Assembly: GCA_028874365.1 (NCBI GenBank)
Contig: JAPPJZ010000056.1
Location: 16,956-80,955, forward strand
Length of the DNA stretch: 64,000 nucleotides
Origin: Chloroflexota bacterium
Lineage (GTDB): Bacteria; Chloroflexota; Dehalococcoidia; Bin125
Direction of reading: 5' to 3'
In this document: piece by piece, positions 29,048 to 37,544 of the stretch
Layout of the letters: the number at the start of each line of letters is the position of its first letter
Numbering within the stretch: the first letter of the stretch is position 1
Translations under genes and position numbers: made by a program
Notes under the pieces: generated by a model
The model's database searches: none
Seen by the model: only the letters and a program-made list of their open reading frames with translations
What the model was told of the DNA's origin: nothing

Positions 29048-29464
29048 ATGACTCACCTCGTTACCCGAGACCCGTTCGCCGCGTTCGCCCCCTTCACCCG
29101 ACGCCGCGGCGCGCATGCCGCAAGCATGCCGGTCAACGTCTACGAGACTGACACCGGGATCGCGATCGACGCGACGCTGCCGGGATTCGACAAGGACGAC
29201 ATCGAAGTCACGGTCGAGTCGGGACGGCTGCGGATCAGGGCGGAGCACAACGTGGAGAACTGCGAGGATGCAGCGCACGATCACGAGGATCGCCGCTACC
29301 GCTATCGCGAAGTCTTCCGCCGCACGGCCGAGCGCAGCTTCGAGATTGGCGAGCGCTTCGACGCCGGCGCGATCCAGGCCGAGCTGGACAAGGGCGTGCT
29401 GCACCTGGAGCTGCCGCGCGCGGAAGCTGACCAGGCCCAGAGAATCGAGATCAGCGCCAACTAG
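29048..29464 (+). CDS. Hsp20 / alpha-crystallin small heat shock protein
   Basis: A 138-residue holdase. The alpha-crystallin domain spans about residues 27-130: MPVNVYETDTGIAIDATLPG at its start, YREVFRRTAERSFEI in the middle and the conserved GVLHLELPRAE near the end. It forms large oligomers that bind unfolding proteins and pass them to DnaK/DnaJ or Clp. Divergent from dnaJ-hspR-clpC and probably co-regulated through the HAIR-like site. A hairpin terminator follows. Confidence 0.94.
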   Translation: MTHLVTRDPFAAFAPFTRRRGAHAASMPVNVYETDTGIAIDATLPGFDKDDIEVTVESGRLRIRAEHNVENCEDAAHDHEDRRYRYREVFRRTAERSFEIGERFDAGAIQAELDKGVLHLELPRAEADQAQRIEISAN

Positions 29465-29513
29465 GCAGAAGGCACGCGCGGTCCGTTGAGCCCCGCTCAG
29501 CGGCGGGTCGGGT

Positions 29514-29537
29514 GGCTCCCTCGGAAGCGGGGGAGCC
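29514..29537 (+). terminator. Hairpin downstream of hsp20
   Basis: GGCTCCC (29514-29520) and GGGAGCC (29531-29537) pair around a 10-nt loop, 50 nt after the hsp20 stop, followed by ATCGTGGTTT. It could terminate hsp20 mRNA before the next gene's own promoter at 29547. Confidence 0.55.
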
Positions 29538-29558
29538 ATCGTGGTTTAACCTGATCTC

Positions 29559-30122
29559 ATGGTGCAACGGATGCTGGCCCTGGTGCCCGACGAACAGGCG
29601 CGTGCTCAGATTGACCTGGTTCGGGCGCTCTACGACCGGGAGCGGGTCGACGCGACCCCGCCGCACATCCCGGTCACCGACGAGTTCGACGACCACTACG
29701 GTCTCGAGGGTCTGCAGCAGATGCTCGAGGTCATCCTCGGCCTCTTCCATCCCTTCATGCTGGAACTGGGAGCGCCGCAGTCCTGGTACGACGACGGCGA
29801 GCACCTGTTGCAGATGGTCGCCGAGCAGGGCGCGGAAGACGCCCAGCGGATCTCGTCGATCGTGTATCGCGATCTCTACCCCGAGCAGGCGCCCAACGCG
29901 CTGATCCGCTCGCGCTCACCGCTCGAGCGGACCGCACTGACGGTCGGACGCTTCCGGCGCGAGGCCGAGGCGCTGAGCGCGGCCGAGTCGCTGTCGGCCC
30001 AGAAGTACTTCCTGGTCGTGACCCATGTCGGCGTGTTCGATCAGGTGGAGCAGGCTGAAGGGCCGTCGGGCTGGTCGCTGCGGCGATCGTTGCCGCTCGG
30101 TTCGATGATGGCCGACCTCTAA
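29559..30122 (+). CDS. 2H phosphoesterase-like (2'-5' RNA ligase superfamily) protein with altered motifs
   Basis: A 187-residue protein with the overall pattern of 2'-5' RNA ligase/2H phosphoesterases. It has two spaced histidines, each after a beta-strand-like segment: PPHIPV near residue 36 and VTHVGV near residue 156. In active members the motif is H-x-S/T-x; here the S/T is Pro and Gly, so catalysis is doubtful. No ribosome-binding site precedes the ATG, but TAACCT ends six bases before it, consistent with a leaderless message. The family call is tentative. Confidence 0.45.
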   Translation: MVQRMLALVPDEQARAQIDLVRALYDRERVDATPPHIPVTDEFDDHYGLEGLQQMLEVILGLFHPFMLELGAPQSWYDDGEHLLQMVAEQGAEDAQRISSIVYRDLYPEQAPNALIRSRSPLERTALTVGRFRREAEALSAAESLSAQKYFLVVTHVGVFDQVEQAEGPSGWSLRRSLPLGSMMADL

Positions 30123-30194
30123 CCAATCGCTCATCAGCGGTACTCCTGTTGGGGTACTCTGGGCGTGCCATCAGGTCAGCCCCGGAGGTGTGCG

Positions 30195-30896
30195 ATGCCG
30201 GTCGTGACTGTATCGAGCCAATACGGCGCAGGGGCGCGCGATGTGGCGCGGCGTCTGAGCCGCGAACTCGGTCTTGAGTACATCGACCAGACGGTGCTAG
30301 TTGACGCCTCCCGCCAGCTCGGTCGGACGGTGTCCGAGGTGGCCGAGAAGGACGAGCGGACGGACTCGCTGCGCGCCCGAATGGGGCACTTCCTCCAGCG
30401 CGCGCTGGAACGTTCGGCCGCGGGCGGGGCGATCGATCCGATGCTCGGATCCGGCAACCTGGAGCTGATGCTCTCGCAGAGCTACCAGGAACTGAGCGAC
30501 AGCGGCTCCGGCGTGGTCGACGACCGCGCGATCCTGGCCACGACCTCGCAGATCATGGAGTCGATCGCCCAACGCGGGAACGTCGTGATCATCGGTCGCG
30601 GCAGCCAGATGGTGCTCCGCGACCTGCCTGATGCGACCCATGTGCAGTTAGTCGCCGATCCAGCCGTCGCCTTGGCGCGCGTGCAGGAGTGGGAAGGCGT
30701 CGACGAGATCCAGGCGGCGCGCTCAATTGAGGAATTCAACAAGGGCCGGGCCGCCTTCCACCAGAAGTTCTGGAAGGTGGACGTGTGGTCGGCCTTGCTC
30801 TACGACGTCGTGATCAACACGACGCATTTGAGCTATGTGCAGGCCGCAGAGTTGATCGCCGAGGTGGTGGAGAAGAAGGCGGCGGCGGTGGTGTGA
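30195..30896 (+). CDS. Cytidylate kinase-like family protein
   Basis: A 233-residue P-loop-like protein of the cytidylate-kinase-like family (PF13189 type). The N-terminus MPVVTVSSQYGAGARDVARR holds the nucleotide-binding loop, but without the usual GKS/T. RGNVVIIGRGSQMVL and THVQLVADP follow. Such proteins are distinct from housekeeping Cmk and their substrate is unknown. The ATG at 30195 follows GGAGGTG, so it is preferred over 30165. The convergent neighbour begins 19 nt after the stop. Confidence 0.75.
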   Translation: MPVVTVSSQYGAGARDVARRLSRELGLEYIDQTVLVDASRQLGRTVSEVAEKDERTDSLRARMGHFLQRALERSAAGGAIDPMLGSGNLELMLSQSYQELSDSGSGVVDDRAILATTSQIMESIAQRGNVVIIGRGSQMVLRDLPDATHVQLVADPAVALARVQEWEGVDEIQAARSIEEFNKGRAAFHQKFWKVDVWSALLYDVVINTTHLSYVQAAELIAEVVEKKAAAVV

Positions 30897-30903
30897 GCCC
30901 GGT

Positions 30904-30927
30904 TCAGGTAACCAGTCAGGTAACCAG
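30904..30927. repeat. Perfect 12-bp tandem duplication at a gene end
   Basis: TCAGGTAACCAG occurs at 30904-30915 and again at 30916-30927. On the minus strand one copy encodes the last codons and TGA of the small gene at 30916-31191, and the second repeats them after the stop. Confidence 0.7.
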
Positions 30928-31191
30928 GCCGCGGAGGACATCCTCGGCGGCGATCAGGCGCGGCGCCATGCCGTAGGGGCCGTGAATCTGCAGGCCTTCG
31001 GCGTCGAGCGACTCTCGCGCGCCGATCGCTTCTCGGTAGCTGGCCATCACCGGATGATCCTCGCCGACGGCGTCGGCCAACAGTTCTTCGGTCGAATCGC
31101 GCCAACGCATGAAATCTTCGGTGGTCGGACCGATCGCGCGGATGTAGCGGGAGCGTTCGAGCAGCGCTTCGATCTGTTCGTTGAGGTTCAT
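30916..31191 (-). CDS. Small hypothetical protein, 91 aa
   Basis: Not recognised. The 91 residues are mainly helical and charged: MNLNEQIEALLERSRYI, then EDFMRWRDSTEELL. No membrane segment. It lies 24 nt downstream of the RimI-like gene on the same strand and could be cotranscribed. Confidence 0.6.
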   Translation of the reverse strand: MNLNEQIEALLERSRYIRAIGPTTEDFMRWRDSTEELLADAVGEDHPVMASYREAIGARESLDAEGLQIHGPYGMAPRLIAAEDVLRGLVT

Positions 31192-31215
31192 GGCGGGAAG
31201 TGTATCGCAGGCGCG

Positions 31216-31785
31216 TCAGCGGTCCGGCCAGTGCTCCTCCGTTGAGCCCCCGCGATCGTCCCAGCGCAGCAGCAGCCCGCTGGGCCTACCGGCGCCGACC
31301 CGTCGCCAGGTTGCATGGTCGATCTGTGCAGGCGTCGGCATGCCCATCAGGACGCCGTCCTCGCGCGGGTTCGAGTACAGATTGGAGCGCACGGCCTCTT
31401 CGTTGAATCCTCGGCTGCGGTAGAGCGACCTGGCGACCTCGTTGGACTCCCGCACCTCGAGCTGGATCAGCCCACACTGCAGCCGTTGCGCGAGCCGGAC
31501 GACGCAGTTGAGCAGCAGCGCGCCGAGCCCCCGTCCCTGTCGATCCGGATCGACGGCGAACGTGCAGAGATGCAGTTGATCGACCACGTGCCAGGTACCG
31601 AAGTAGCCGACGATCCCTCGTCGCGCATCGGCCAGCACGTAGAAGATGCTGATCGGCGACTGGGTCAATTCGCCTTCGAAGTAGCGGCGGCTCCAGCCCG
31701 ACTCGCCGAACGCGCGAGAGTCCAACTCGGCGACGTCGTCAAGGTCGTCCAGGCTCATCGGTCGGAGGAAGAGTAGGTCGGTCAC
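31216..31785 (-). CDS. RimI-like GNAT N-acetyltransferase
   Basis: A 189-residue acetyltransferase resembling ribosomal-protein-S18-alanine acetyltransferase. The acetyl-CoA site is VDPDRQGRGLGALLL near residue 80. LEVRESNEVARSLYRSRGF is the hallmark C-terminal half of RimI proteins. It then runs on for about 50 residues beyond a typical RimI. The substrate could be S18 or another N-terminus; genes often linked to rimI (tsaB, tsaD) are not present here. Confidence 0.8.
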   Translation of the reverse strand: MTDLLFLRPMSLDDLDDVAELDSRAFGESGWSRRYFEGELTQSPISIFYVLADARRGIVGYFGTWHVVDQLHLCTFAVDPDRQGRGLGALLLNCVVRLAQRLQCGLIQLEVRESNEVARSLYRSRGFNEEAVRSNLYSNPREDGVLMGMPTPAQIDHATWRRVGAGRPSGLLLRWDDRGGSTEEHWPDR

Positions 31786-31811
31786 GCAGATGGTCTTGCT
31801 CGGGCGGTCCC

Positions 31812-31839
31812 GGTTGAGTCAGAGTGGTTGAGTCAGAGT
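31812..31839 (+). promoter_or_regulatory. Perfect 14-bp tandem repeat upstream of the ABC exporter operon
   Basis: GGTTGAGTCAGAGT occurs twice head-to-tail. Each copy contains the palindromic heptamer TGAGTCA, giving two symmetric half-sites 14 bp apart, about 45 bp upstream of the TATACT -10 at 31884. It is a good candidate operator for a dimeric regulator. Confidence 0.5.
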
Positions 31840-31883
31840 AAGGCGGTGCGTTGCGGGCAACTGTGCAGCAGCAGGGCCGCGAC

Positions 31884-31889
31884 TATACT
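31884..31889 (+). promoter_or_regulatory. -10 box (TATACT) of the ABC exporter operon
   Basis: TATACT at 31884-31889, with the expected start of transcription around 31896, five bases before the ATG of the 23-codon leader frame. The -35 region is weak, which fits dependence on an activator at the repeats just upstream. Confidence 0.5.
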
Positions 31890-31900
31890 GCGGTCGAGTT

Positions 31901-31972
31901 ATGAGTGAGTTCCAGCGGCGCGCCGACGCCGGGGCGATGCAGACCAGCCGCCCGGTCGGGAGCCGAAATTGA
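31901..31972 (+). CDS. Possible 23-codon leader peptide coupled to the ABC exporter
   Basis: An ATG at 31901 opens a 23-codon frame (MSEFQRRADAGAM...) whose TGA stop at 31970-31972 overlaps the TTG start of the exporter gene (TTGA). The near-leaderless position after TATACT and the overlap suggest translational coupling. It could instead be a chance frame; composition gives no extra support. Confidence 0.3.
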   Translation: MSEFQRRADAGAMQTSRPVGSRN

Positions 31973-33852
31973 CCACCCTGAGCAGTGAAGTCGAGCCGCA
32001 GCGGCGGTTGCGTGTGCCGATCTCAATTCTGATCCTGGGCCGCGTGCTGCGCTTCGCCCTGCCCTACTGGAAGGGTTTGTCGGTCACGGCCATTGCGATC
32101 CTGGCCACCGCGGCGTTCGCGATTGCGACGCCGGTGTTGCTGAGCTGGGCGATCGACATCGCGATCTCGACGGAGATCGTGAACGGCGAGACCGTGATCG
32201 CGATCACCGGCTGGCTGGTGCTCGTGGCCGGGCTGGCGCTGGTCGGCGCCGCGGTGCTGCGCGGGACCTCGATGTTCGTGCAGCGATACCTGGCCGAGTG
32301 GGTCGGCCAGACGGTCGCCTACGACCTGCGCAACGCGATCTACCAGCGCCTGCAGACGCTCTCATTCCGCTATCACGACGGCGCCGAGACCGGGCAGATC
32401 ATGGTCCGGGCGACGCAGGATGTCGAAGTCGTGCGGATGTTCATCAACTTCGGCGGCGTGCAACTGACATTCACGCTCGTGCTGGGGGTGGGCACGCTGG
32501 TGATCATGCTGCTGATCAACTGGCCCTTGGCGCTGATGGTCTGGGGCATCATGATCCTGATCGCGGCGCGCTCGGCCTTCGTCGCGCGGCGCTTACGCCC
32601 AATCTGGAACGACGTGCAGGAATCACAGGCGCAACTGGGCACGGTGCTGCAGGAGGCGTTGTCGGGGATTCGCGTCGTCAAGGCGTTTGGCCGCTCGGAG
32701 TTCGAGGGACAGAAGTTCGGTCGCGCCGCAGGTTGGTTGCAACAGCGCTCCTACGACGCGTCGATGGTCCAGGCGGTGAACATGCCGCTGATGACCATGC
32801 TGGGCGCCGTGGCGATCGTACTGACGATCTGGTACGGCGGCCGCGAGGTCGTGAACGGCAACTTCACCGTGGGCGAACTGACGATGTTCCTGATGTTCCT
32901 GACCGTGCTGCAGATGCCGATTCGCGGCCTCGGCTGGATGGTGATGATGGTGCCGCGCGCGGCGACTGCCGGGGTGCGGATATTCGAGATCCTGGACCAG
33001 GAATCGGAAGTGCAGGACAACCCGGAGGCGGTCGCTCCCGAGCACCCGCAAGGGCACATCAAGTTCGACCAGGTCGGATTCGCCTACGATCCGCGTTCGC
33101 CGGTGCTGGGCAACATCGACTTTGAGGCGAAGCCGGGCGAGCTGATCGCGCTGTTGGGTCTGACCGGCAGCGGCAAGACCACGGTGGTCAACCTGATCCC
33201 GCGCTTCTACGACGTCAGCACGGGCCGGGTCACGTTCGACGACCAGGACGTGCGCGAGTGGCCGCTGGAGGCGCTGCGTCAGCAGGTCGCGATCGTCCAG
33301 CAGGAAGTGTTCCTGTTCGCCGCCACGCTGAAAGAGAACATCGCCTACGGTCGGCCCGACGCGACCGACGAGGAGATCGAAGCGGCGGCCAAGCTGGCCC
33401 GGATCCACAACTTCATCAATCGACTGCCGGAGCAATACGACACCTGGGTCGGCGAGCGCGGTGCCAACTTCTCGGGCGGCCAGAAGCAGCGGATCGCGAT
33501 CGCGCGGGCGTTGCTGATGGACCCGCGGGTGCTGATCTTCGACGACTCGACGTCGTCGGTGGATGCGGCGACGGAGTTCGAGATTCAGCAGGCGATGGCG
33601 GCGCTGATGCGGGGTCGCACGACGTTCGTGATCGCTCACCGGCTGCGCTCACTGCGCGAGGCGGATCAGATCCTGGTCCTCGACAAGGGCCGCATCGTTC
33701 AGCGCGGCAAGCACGACGAGTTGCTGGAAGAGGGCGGGCTGTACCGCGAGATCTACGAGTTGGAGCTGCGCGATCAGGAGTCGGCGCAGGCCGAGACTGA
33801 GGAGTTGGAAGAGCAGGCGGAGGCGGCGGTCGTGTCGGGTGGGAGCGGCTAG
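31969..33852 (+). CDS. ABC exporter half-transporter A (degenerate catalytic site)
   Basis: A 627-residue permease-ATPase fusion. Six transmembrane helices fill residues about 35-315, and the nucleotide-binding domain follows: Walker A GLTGSGKTT, signature FSGGQKQR, Walker B VLIFDDSTSSVD. The residue after the Walker B Asp is Asp instead of the catalytic Glu, so this subunit carries the degenerate site. It starts at TTG 31969 with GGGAG upstream and is followed with zero spacing by half-transporter B. Together they should form a heterodimeric lipid or drug exporter. Confidence 0.9.
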   Translation: MTTLSSEVEPQRRLRVPISILILGRVLRFALPYWKGLSVTAIAILATAAFAIATPVLLSWAIDIAISTEIVNGETVIAITGWLVLVAGLALVGAAVLRGTSMFVQRYLAEWVGQTVAYDLRNAIYQRLQTLSFRYHDGAETGQIMVRATQDVEVVRMFINFGGVQLTFTLVLGVGTLVIMLLINWPLALMVWGIMILIAARSAFVARRLRPIWNDVQESQAQLGTVLQEALSGIRVVKAFGRSEFEGQKFGRAAGWLQQRSYDASMVQAVNMPLMTMLGAVAIVLTIWYGGREVVNGNFTVGELTMFLMFLTVLQMPIRGLGWMVMMVPRAATAGVRIFEILDQESEVQDNPEAVAPEHPQGHIKFDQVGFAYDPRSPVLGNIDFEAKPGELIALLGLTGSGKTTVVNLIPRFYDVSTGRVTFDDQDVREWPLEALRQQVAIVQQEVFLFAATLKENIAYGRPDATDEEIEAAAKLARIHNFINRLPEQYDTWVGERGANFSGGQKQRIAIARALLMDPRVLIFDDSTSSVDAATEFEIQQAMAALMRGRTTFVIAHRLRSLREADQILVLDKGRIVQRGKHDELLEEGGLYREIYELELRDQESAQAETEELEEQAEAAVVSGGSG

Positions 33853-35847
33853 ATGGGCATGATGGGCGGCGGCATGGCCGGTGGCTGGAGCTCCAACCTG
33901 GGCGGCGGCGGACACGGTCCGCGCAGTGGCTGGGCGAGTTCCGCCTCGATGGCCGACGGTTGGGACAAGGAATACGGCTCGCTGTACAACCCCCGGCTCG
34001 TGCGGCGGTTCGGGCGCTACATCGGACCGCACAAGAAGCGATTGGCGGCCGCGATCATCGCCAACGCGATCTTTGCGGTGGCGCAAAGCGTGCAAGTGCT
34101 GGTCGTCTACGAGGCGCTGCAGGGCGCGCTGGACAACGGTGTCATCGCGACGCTTGACCGGATTGCGGTCCTGTTCGGGATCGTGGTCCTGGTGTCGTGG
34201 GGCAGTGAGTTTGTCCGTCAGTGGCTGATGGCCAATGTCGGCCATCCGATCCTGCGGAAGATGCGGCAGGAGGTCTTCGACCACCTGATGAAGCTGGAGC
34301 ATCGGTTCTACGACCGCGGCGAGGTCGGGGCGATCATGTCTCGGGTCACGTCGGATGTGCAGGTACTGCAGGAGATGCTGACCTCGGGCGTGCTGACCGT
34401 GATCGGCGACATCTTCGGCCTGTTGATCATGATCGGCGTGTTCCTCTACATCGACTGGCAGATGGCGCTGGGCACGTTCACGATTCTGCCCATCCTGGTG
34501 GTCTGCATGGCGTTCTGGAGCCGTCGGGCGCGGAAGGCGTTCCTTGAGACACGGGTGGCGATCGCGGCGGTGAACTCGACGCTGAATGAAGATCTCAACG
34601 GTGTGCGGGTGGTGCAGAGTCTGAACCGGGAATCGGAGAACGCGCGGCGATTCGACCGGATCAACAACTGGAACCTGCGCGCGACCCGGCGCGCGGGCCT
34701 GCTGTCGGCGGCGATCATGCCGCTGGTGGAGATCCTGATTGCGGTCGCGACGGCGATCGTGATCGCGATTGCGGTGGCTCGATTGACCAACGGCAGCCTG
34801 GAAGAGGCGGCCGGCGTGGCCGGGATCGTGGCGTTTGCGATCGGGATCCAGCGGTTCCTCGATCCGGTGCGCGACCTGGTGCTGCAGTACACGATGTTCC
34901 AGCGGGCGATGGCCGGCGCGGAGCGCGTGTTCGAAGTGCTCGACACTGACCCGGAGATCGAGGACTCAGAGGAGGCGCGGGAGCTGCCGGATATTGCCGG
35001 ACACGTGCACTTCGACAACGTCTCGCTGGAGTACGTCGACGGGGTGCGGGTGTTGTTCGACCTCGACCTGGAGGTTGAGCCGGGCGAAACGGTGGCGCTG
35101 GTTGGCGAGACCGGCGCCGGCAAGACGTCGATCACCTCGTTGATCACGCGGAACTATGAGGTCACCGAGGGCGCGGTGCTGATCGATGGGCATGACGTGC
35201 GCGAGGTGACGCGGGCGTCGTTGGTGCAGCGAGTTGGCGTGGTGCTGCAGGATCCGTTCCTGTTCTCGGGCACGGTGCTGGACAACATCCTGTACGGGAA
35301 CCTTGAGGCGACTCGCGAGCAGGCGATCGCCGCGGCCCAGGTGGTTGGCGCGGATGAGTGGATCGAGCGGCTGCCGCAGAGCTACGACACGCCGCTGGCG
35401 GAGCGGGCGCAGAACCTGTCGATCGGTCAGCGCCAGTTGGTGGCGTTTGCCCGGGCGATCCTGAGCGATCCGCGGATCCTGATCCTCGACGAGGCGACGG
35501 CGAACGTTGATTCGCAGACGGAGGCGATGATCCAGCAGGCGATTGCGCGGGTGTTGAAGGGTCGCACGGCGTTCGTGATTGCGCACCGGCTGTCGACGAT
35601 TCGGTCGGTCGACCGGATCATCGTGCTGGAGTACGGGCGGATCCTGGAGCAGGGGTCACACGATGATCTGCTGGCCCAGGATGGGCACTACGCCCGGCTG
35701 TACCGGATGATGTACGCGGACCAGGAGTCGGTGGAGTTCGACGAGGACGCGGCGCTGGCGGTGTTGGACCGGATGCGGGAGCGGACGACGGCGAACGGCC
35801 GCAACGGGACGGCGGCACCGCCGGAGCCGGCAGCGGCGCTCGACTGA
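33853..35847 (+). CDS. ABC exporter half-transporter B
   Basis: A 664-residue half-transporter starting directly after the stop of A (TAGATG). A Gly/Met/Ser-rich N-terminal 35 residues precedes six transmembrane helices. The nucleotide domain has Walker A GETGAGKTS, an altered signature LSIGQRQ, and a canonical Walker B with catalytic Glu (ILILDEATANVD). Its altered signature would pair with the Glu-less site of A, giving one normal and one degenerate ATP site as in TM287/288-type heterodimers. The substrate is unknown. Confidence 0.9.
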   Translation: MGMMGGGMAGGWSSNLGGGGHGPRSGWASSASMADGWDKEYGSLYNPRLVRRFGRYIGPHKKRLAAAIIANAIFAVAQSVQVLVVYEALQGALDNGVIATLDRIAVLFGIVVLVSWGSEFVRQWLMANVGHPILRKMRQEVFDHLMKLEHRFYDRGEVGAIMSRVTSDVQVLQEMLTSGVLTVIGDIFGLLIMIGVFLYIDWQMALGTFTILPILVVCMAFWSRRARKAFLETRVAIAAVNSTLNEDLNGVRVVQSLNRESENARRFDRINNWNLRATRRAGLLSAAIMPLVEILIAVATAIVIAIAVARLTNGSLEEAAGVAGIVAFAIGIQRFLDPVRDLVLQYTMFQRAMAGAERVFEVLDTDPEIEDSEEARELPDIAGHVHFDNVSLEYVDGVRVLFDLDLEVEPGETVALVGETGAGKTSITSLITRNYEVTEGAVLIDGHDVREVTRASLVQRVGVVLQDPFLFSGTVLDNILYGNLEATREQAIAAAQVVGADEWIERLPQSYDTPLAERAQNLSIGQRQLVAFARAILSDPRILILDEATANVDSQTEAMIQQAIARVLKGRTAFVIAHRLSTIRSVDRIIVLEYGRILEQGSHDDLLAQDGHYARLYRMMYADQESVEFDEDAALAVLDRMRERTTANGRNGTAAPPEPAAALD

Positions 35848-35877
35848 CGCTCCACGATTCCACCCAACGCGTGCGTG

Positions 35878-36951
35878 CTAACCGGAGCCCGTCTCGAAGA
35901 GGGTTCCCTGGTCGGGGCTCGATGGCGTCGGGGTGAGGCCGAGGTGGTTCCAGGCGGCGGGCATGGCGACGCGGCCTCGGGGGGTTCGGGCGAGGAAGCC
36001 GAGCTGGATCAGGTAGGGCTCGTAGACGTCCATGACGGTGTCGGCGTCCTCGGCGACGGCGGCAGCGAGCGTATCGAGGCCGACGGGACCGCCGTTGAAG
36101 CCCTCGATCAATGCCCGCAGCAGGCCGCGGTCGTGCTCGTCGAGGCCGAGTTCGTCGACGCGCAGTCCGCGCAGGGCCTCGTCGGCCACTGCGTCGGTGA
36201 TGATGCCGTCGGCGCGGACCTCGGCGAAGTCGCGGACCCGCCTCAGCAGTCGGTTGGCGATTCTGGGGGTGCCTCGTGCGCGCTCGGCGAGGTTGCGGGC
36301 GCCGGCCGGTTCGAGTTCGATTTCGAGCGCCTCGGCCGAGCGAATGATGACCTGTTCAAGCTCCCCGGTGCTGTAGAAGTCGAGTCGTTGGACCATACCG
36401 AAGCGGTCGCGCAGCGGCGGTGAGATCATGGCATAGCGCGTCGTCGCGCCGATCAGGGTGAATGGCTTGACCGAGAGTTGGACGCTGCGGGCGGCCGGTC
36501 CGCTGCCGATCATCATGAAGAGCTGGAAGTCCTCCATCGCCGAGTACAGAACCTCCTCGGCCGAGCGGGGCACGCGGTGGATCTCGTCGATGAAGAGCAC
36601 GTCGTGCGTCTGCATCGTGGTCAGGATGGCGGCGATGTCACCGGCGCGTTGAATCGCCGGTCCGCTGGTCGGTCGCAGGTTGACGCCGAGTTCTCGGGCG
36701 ACGATCCGCGCCAGCGTGGTCTTGCCCAGGCCGGGTGGTCCATAGAGCAGCAGATGGTCGAGCGCCTCGTCGCGCTGCTTGGCGGCGTCGACGGCGATGC
36801 GGATCGCCTCGTGGACGCTGGATTGGCCAACGAAGTCGTCCAGCCGGGTCGGGCGTAACGCGCGGTCGTGGCTGTCGGTCTCGGTCGGGGCCGAGTCGAT
36901 GATGCGTCCGGCGGCCGCGCCTTCCTCGCCGGCGTTCTCCTGCGTCGTCAT
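35878..36951 (-). CDS. ruvB: Holliday junction branch migration helicase RuvB
   Basis: A 357-residue AAA+ motor of the RuvABC resolvasome. Walker A is [15 protein letters not shown], Walker B/sensor is LFIDEIHR, and [12 protein letters not shown] is the usual N-terminal motif. The C-terminal winged helix holds [20 protein letters not shown]. ruvA and ruvC are absent from the window. It overlaps the HD hydrolase gene upstream by ATGA, forming a three-gene operon with the membrane protein at 37541. Confidence 0.96.
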   Translation of the reverse strand: MTTQENAGEEGAAAGRIIDSAPTETDSHDRALRPTRLDDFVGQSSVHEAIRIAVDAAKQRDEALDHLLLYGPPGLGKTTLARIVARELGVNLRPTSGPAIQRAGDIAAILTTMQTHDVLFIDEIHRVPRSAEEVLYSAMEDFQLFMMIGSGPAARSVQLSVKPFTLIGATTRYAMISPPLRDRFGMVQRLDFYSTGELEQVIIRSAEALEIELEPAGARNLAERARGTPRIANRLLRRVRDFAEVRADGIITDAVADEALRGLRVDELGLDEHDRGLLRALIEGFNGGPVGLDTLAAAVAEDADTVMDVYEPYLIQLGFLARTPRGRVAMPAAWNHLGLTPTPSSPDQGTLFETGSG

Positions 36952-37544
36952 AGCGCTCGCCGCAGGAACGCGTTGCGGCTGGCGACCGCGAGCGGGTGCA
37001 GCGGCTGGCCGTTGTTCAGTTGGCTCGTCAGCCGCCGCTCAAGGAACATCGCCGCCGCGGCGTAGAGGTCATGTTCGGCGGCCGCGGCGACCGCCATCAG
37101 GCCGGGATCGTTGCGCGCCTTCCGCGGTTCAACCTTGTCAGCGAGGAACACGGCCAGCGACTCGAGCGAATAGTCGGGGTGCGCCGTGGTGTGATAGCTG
37201 ATGGCCGAGAGGATCTCGTCGTGTTCAACCTGCATCGCTTCGCGCGCGTAGATCGCGGCGAGCGGGCCGTGCAGGACGATTGGGGCGACGAGTTCGTCCT
37301 CGCCGATCGGTACGCGGTAGTGGCGTGAGAGGGCAAGCAGCTCTGAATCCTTGCAGTGACGGAAGAGATCATGTCCAGCGGCCGCCGCTGCACAGATGTC
37401 GCGGTCGAGTTCGTGGACCGCAGCGAGATGCAACGCGCCACGCTCGACGCGCCTGGCGTGCTTCTGCAGTTTCTCCGGCCGGTCGGCCATGGCCTCGACG
37501 AACCGCTCCCGGATTGCTTCAGGATCAGTCAGGGTCGCGGTCAT
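36948..37544 (-). CDS. HD-domain phosphohydrolase, YqeK-like
   Basis: A 198-residue HD protein. Probable metal ligands are His in [11 protein letters not shown], the HD pair in [11 protein letters not shown] in [11 protein letters not shown] in [10 protein letters not shown] and D in VFLADKVEP. This order is that of YqeK, a hydrolase of diadenosine tetraphosphate in Gram-positive bacteria. In many genomes yqeK sits next to nadD; here it is fused by ATGA overlaps between a membrane protein gene and ruvB. Confidence 0.8.
   Translation of the reverse strand: MTATLTDPEAIRERFVEAMADRPEKLQKHARRVERGALHLAAVHELDRDICAAAAAGHDLFRHCKDSELLALSRHYRVPIGEDELVAPIVLHGPLAAIYAREAMQVEHDEILSAISYHTTAHPDYSLESLAVFLADKVEPRKARNDPGLMAVAAAAEHDLYAAAAMFLERRLTSQLNNGQPLHPLAVASRNAFLRRAL

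Noticed and set aside
30195..30896. Housekeeping cytidylate kinase (cmk)
   Set aside because: The P-loop lacks GKS/T and the length and motifs match the separate cytidylate-kinase-like family.
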